In this document: positions 61,926 through 64,000 of the stretch, piece by piece
How the letters are laid out: every line of letters begins with the position of its first letter
How positions within the stretch are numbered: position 1 is the stretch's first letter
NCBI RefSeq assembly: GCF_900104555.1
Contig: NZ_FNJU01000002.1
Span: 496,001-560,000, forward strand
Reading direction: 5' to 3'
DNA length: 64,000 nt
Source: Litchfieldia salsa
GTDB taxonomy: Bacteria; Bacillota; Bacilli; Bacillales; Bacillaceae_L
Translations under genes and position numbers: made by a program
The notes under the pieces: generated by a model
Database searches by the model: none
Seen by the model: only the letters and a program-made list of their open reading frames with translations
Told to the model about the DNA's origin: nothing

Positions 61926-62338
61926 GGTTCGGACACGGTTGTATGCGAAATCACCAATCCTGTCTGAAGTCACGCAGGGTTCAGACTCAGGTGCATTTAA
62001 ATATCACTATCCTGGTCTGAAGTCACCTTAGGTTCAGACACAGTTGCATGTGAAATCACCAATCCTGTCTGAAGTCGTGCATAGTTCGGACTCAGGTGCA
62101 TTTAAAAATCACTATCCTGTCTGAAATCACCTTAGGTTCAGACACAGTTGCATGTGAAATCACCAAACCTGTCTGAAGTCGTGCATAGTTCGGACTCAGG
62201 TGCATTAAAAAATCACTATCTTGTCTGAAGTCACCTTAGGTTCAGACACAGTTGCTTGTTAAATCACCAATCCTGTCTGAAGTCACCTTAGGTTCAGACA
62301 CAGTTGCATGCGAAATCACCAATCCTGTCTGAAGTCAC
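61926..62338. repeat. Tandem array of eight ~52-bp hairpin units alternating between two types
   Basis: Unit starts: 61926, 61978, 62031, 62083, 62135, 62187, 62239, 62291; the second unit is 53 bp, the rest 52. Each unit carries inverted arms TTCAGACA ... TGTCTGAA (type A) or TTCGGACTCAGG ... CCTGTCTGAA (type B) around a 20-25 base loop, then GTC-rich linker. Types run A B A B A B A A. Neither strand has a long ORF, and 52 is not a multiple of three. It fills the gap between convergent yjbE and spx, and is clearly more GC-rich than its flanks. Confidence 0.92.
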
Positions 62339-62387
62339 TCATCATTGAACAAGGAAAAGAAGAGTCAACATGATTTTAACAAAAACA

Positions 62388-62425
62388 AAAAACCTCTAAT
62401 GCTAAAACTAACATTAGAGGTTTTT
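62388..62425 (-). terminator. Terminator of spx
   Basis: AAAACCTCTAATG pairs with CATTAGAGGTTTT; T residues on both strands, seven bases after the spx stop. Confidence 0.88.
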
Positions 62426-62431
62426 AAAAAG

Positions 62432-62827
62432 TTAATTAACTAAGCGTTGTGCTTCACGTAATTGGAAAGTACGAACTTTTCTAGGTAAGAAACGACGAAT
62501 TTCATCTTCGTTGTAACCAACCTGTAATCTCTTTTCATCAATAATAATTGGACGTCTAAGTAGACCTGGGTTTTTCTGAATTAATTCATATAATTCCTGT
62601 AGTGGCATTGACTCTAAATTAACATTTAATTTTTGAAAGATTTTAGAACGAGTTGAAATAATCTCATCGGTTCCATCTTCTGTCATTCGAAGAATTTCTT
62701 TAATTTCTTCAATTGATAAATTCTCAGAAAAAATATTTCTTTCAACATATGCAATTTCATGTTCCTCAAGCCAAGATTTGGCTTTCCTACAAGACGTACA
62801 ACTTGGTGATGTATAAAGAGTAACCAT
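62432..62827 (-). CDS. spx: Redox regulator Spx
   Basis: 131-residue ArsC-fold regulator that binds the RNA polymerase alpha C-terminal domain and activates thiol-stress genes. The redox switch Cys10-Cys13 (SPSCTSC), Gly52 needed for polymerase contact and Arg92 (LLRRP) are all present. The C-terminal ends in QRLVN rather than the LAN type tail, the region read by ClpXP. Adaptor SpxH is also encoded in the window. A PerR-box-like site lies about 95 bp upstream. Confidence 0.96.
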   Translation of the reverse strand: MVTLYTSPSCTSCRKAKSWLEEHEIAYVERNIFSENLSIEEIKEILRMTEDGTDEIISTRSKIFQKLNVNLESMPLQELYELIQKNPGLLRRPIIIDEKRLQVGYNEDEIRRFLPRKVRTFQLREAQRLVN

Positions 62828-62919
62828 TAATCTATCACTCCTTCGAGTTTATTGATATATGTTACAGTTAGAATAAATCTAACTCATATGAGGATTCTTA
62901 AGCTGAAAACCATACTAAA

Positions 62920-62934
62920 TTAAAATTAGTTTAA
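62920..62934. promoter_or_regulatory. PerR-box-like site upstream of spx
   Basis: TTAAAATTAGTTTAA fits TTANAATNATTNTAA with one mismatch and lies within a wider AATTAAA/TTTAATT dyad. B. subtilis spx has a PerR-repressed promoter, which makes this site credible. The remaining spx-yjbC intergenic space (314 bp) shows no other clear element apart from the yjbC terminator. Confidence 0.5.
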
Positions 62935-63099
62935 TTAAGTAATTTCTCTTAATTTATTATACAACAAATATACCAAGAAAGATATAGCATTTCATAAAAT
63001 TACATAAAACTTATACAAAAATGGTACGACAATTTTCTCAAATAGTCTCTTATGTATGATAATAAGATAATTTGATTAAAGTGACCAAGTTGAAATTAA

Positions 63100-63127
63100 A
63101 TTGTCAGCTCTAATCAAGGAGCTGACA
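63100..63127 (-). terminator. Terminator of yjbC
   Basis: TTGTCAGCTC pairs perfectly with GAGCTGACAA (10 bp), then TTTAATTTC on the minus strand. In B. subtilis yjbC and spx are co-transcribed; this hairpin may limit readthrough here. Confidence 0.78.
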
Positions 63128-63141
63128 ATAAAACAATCCTA

Positions 63142-63711
63142 CTATTTGAGCTCATCCTTATTTGTTCGATCAGGGTCAAAGCTTAAAACGTCTTCAACAT
63201 TTTCATATGACTGTCCATAAAATTCTTTATCTTTATACGTGTGTACCATTTCATAAGTTTTTTTCATAGCATTGTATATTTCTTCTTCAGATTGTTCTGA
63301 AGGAGACCAATAAAGGATTTCTAATTCATTAATCTGTTTTGTAGCCAATGACCGCCGACGATACCCAATTGAACTTGCATGCTTGAAGCCTTCTCTTTTA
63401 TAGAACTTCAGTCTTTTTTCTGTATCAGAATCTTTATAATTAATCGGTTCAACCTCTAAGACGATTGATTTTCTTTTCCGCTTAAGCTTTTCAATCAGTT
63501 TACGCCCTAAACCTTGACCTCTTGATTCTTGTGAAACAAAAAGATAGTCAATAAATATAAAGTCTTCTAACTCTACATACATTAAAACATGGTGGATACC
63601 TTCGTCTTTATGGTATATTTTCGCTTTTTCTCTCAATAGTGTTTCCATATGATCCTGAGATTTCATTTCTTCGATTGGAAAGTACTGATTTAGTTTGTCA
63701 TACCAATTCAT
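63142..63711 (-). CDS. yjbC: GNAT acetyltransferase YjbC
   Basis: 189-residue acetyltransferase. The CoA-binding site is FVSQESRGQGLGRKLIEKLKRK; strands around VLMYVELEDFIFIDYLFV precede it. B. subtilis YjbC (192 residues) lies directly upstream of spx in one operon and is induced by salt and cell-wall stress. The substrate is unknown. AAAGGAGAATACT precedes the ATG. Confidence 0.9.
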   Translation of the reverse strand: MNWYDKLNQYFPIEEMKSQDHMETLLREKAKIYHKDEGIHHVLMYVELEDFIFIDYLFVSQESRGQGLGRKLIEKLKRKRKSIVLEVEPINYKDSDTEKRLKFYKREGFKHASSIGYRRRSLATKQINELEILYWSPSEQSEEEIYNAMKKTYEMVHTYKDKEFYGQSYENVEDVLSFDPDRTNKDELK

Positions 63712-63862
63712 AGTATTCTCCTTTCATTTATTTAGTTTATTTTTTTTAAAAAAAATGGTGACTTTTCATCTTTACATTGCTACTTTTTATTTTACCCCTT
63801 TTATTAATAAGGAACATCGCATAAAATAAAAGATAAGAAGTATTTTTATTGGAGGGATACAT

Positions 63863-64000
63863 ATGTTCAATTACATCATGGATTTCACGATTGTTGCAAT
63901 ACTTGTAATCGGTATCACTGCAGTTATGGGAATTATCACAAATGGCATTGGTATAAAATTTTTTGGTGGCAGCACAAAATCAGAATTCGTTGATCAATCT
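63863..64000 (+). CDS. N-terminus of a small membrane protein, truncated by the window edge
   Basis: Open frame from the ATG at 63863, five bases after TTGGAGGGATAC, to the right edge (46 codons). The first 35 residues are hydrophobic (FNYIMDFTIVAILVIGITAVMGIITNGIGIKFFGG), then polar. Divergent from yjbC. Too little is visible to name a family. Confidence 0.55.
   Translation, partial: MFNYIMDFTIVAILVIGITAVMGIITNGIGIKFFGGSTKSEFVDQS

Noticed and set aside
61926-62338. CRISPR array
   Set aside because: Units repeat along their full length; there are no unique spacers, no typical 24-37 bp direct repeat, and no cas genes nearby.

Overview
The window is AT-rich chromosomal DNA from an endospore-forming member of the Bacillaceae. 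From about 22 kb to the right edge the genes follow the Bacillus subtilis yjbC to yjcJ region: yjbC-spx, yjbE, mecA, coiA, pepF, spxH-yjbI, cwlQ, yjbK, yjbL, yjbM, nadK, yjbO, prpE, yjbQ, fabI, cotO, the cotZ/cotY/cotX crust genes, yjcA, spoVIF, yjcD, yjcF-yjcG-yjcH and metI-metC. Spore coat and spoVA-type genes, AGGAGG-type ribosome binding sites and frequent TTG/GTG starts agree with this. The species cannot be fixed from sequence alone.

Layout. 1-2.6 kb holds the N-terminal part of an RND exporter running off the left edge. 2.8-7.3 kb has an orphan PAS sensor kinase, a small zinc-finger protein, a GH13 alpha-glucosidase and a 45-residue ORF. 7.4-19.3 kb is an iron island: a complete petrobactin operon (asbABCDEF), a siderophore-binding lipoprotein, an AraC regulator fused to a binding-protein domain, and two FecCD permeases, with Fur boxes in the intergenic regions. 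No ATPase is present. 19.3-21.3 kb has an orphan Fur box, tRNA-Val(GAC) and a c-di-AMP (ydaO) riboswitch in front of a glutamate/dicarboxylate symporter. 21.3-30.6 kb is bracketed by two inverted copies of a palindromic repeat and carries metI-metC behind a SAM-I riboswitch, a SCO-family protein, a sulfonate-type ABC transporter and yjcHGF. 30.7-37.6 kb holds two DUF421 proteins, helicase YjcD and sporulation genes. 37.7-42.1 kb is the spore crust/coat cluster and a SPOR-domain amidase. 42.2-54.7 kb holds fabI with a FapR operator, a cation/proton antiporter, MgtE, a RodA-family protein and the prpE to spxH housekeeping set. 55-64 kb holds pepF, coiA, cardiolipin synthase, mecA, yjbE, a tandem hairpin array, spx and yjbC.

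How the genes work together. The iron island makes and imports petrobactin under Fur control, and the AraC fusion probably senses the ferric siderophore. metI-metC is tuned by SAM. Spx, its ClpXP adaptor SpxH and the ClpC adaptor MecA lie within 9 kb, so much of the redox-stress and proteolysis circuit is local. The cot, spoVA-like and spoVIF genes serve late sporulation.

The most unusual signals are non-coding. (1) The SAM-I riboswitch carries a 329-nt insert at the tip of its P3 stem, folded on paper into nested perfect hairpins including a tightly packed four-way junction. (2) An array of eight 52-bp hairpin units alternates between two sequence types (ABABABAA) between yjbE and spx. Other points are the c-di-AMP riboswitch on a glutamate carrier, an orphan Fur box, and a spoVA-like gene set lacking AC and AD.
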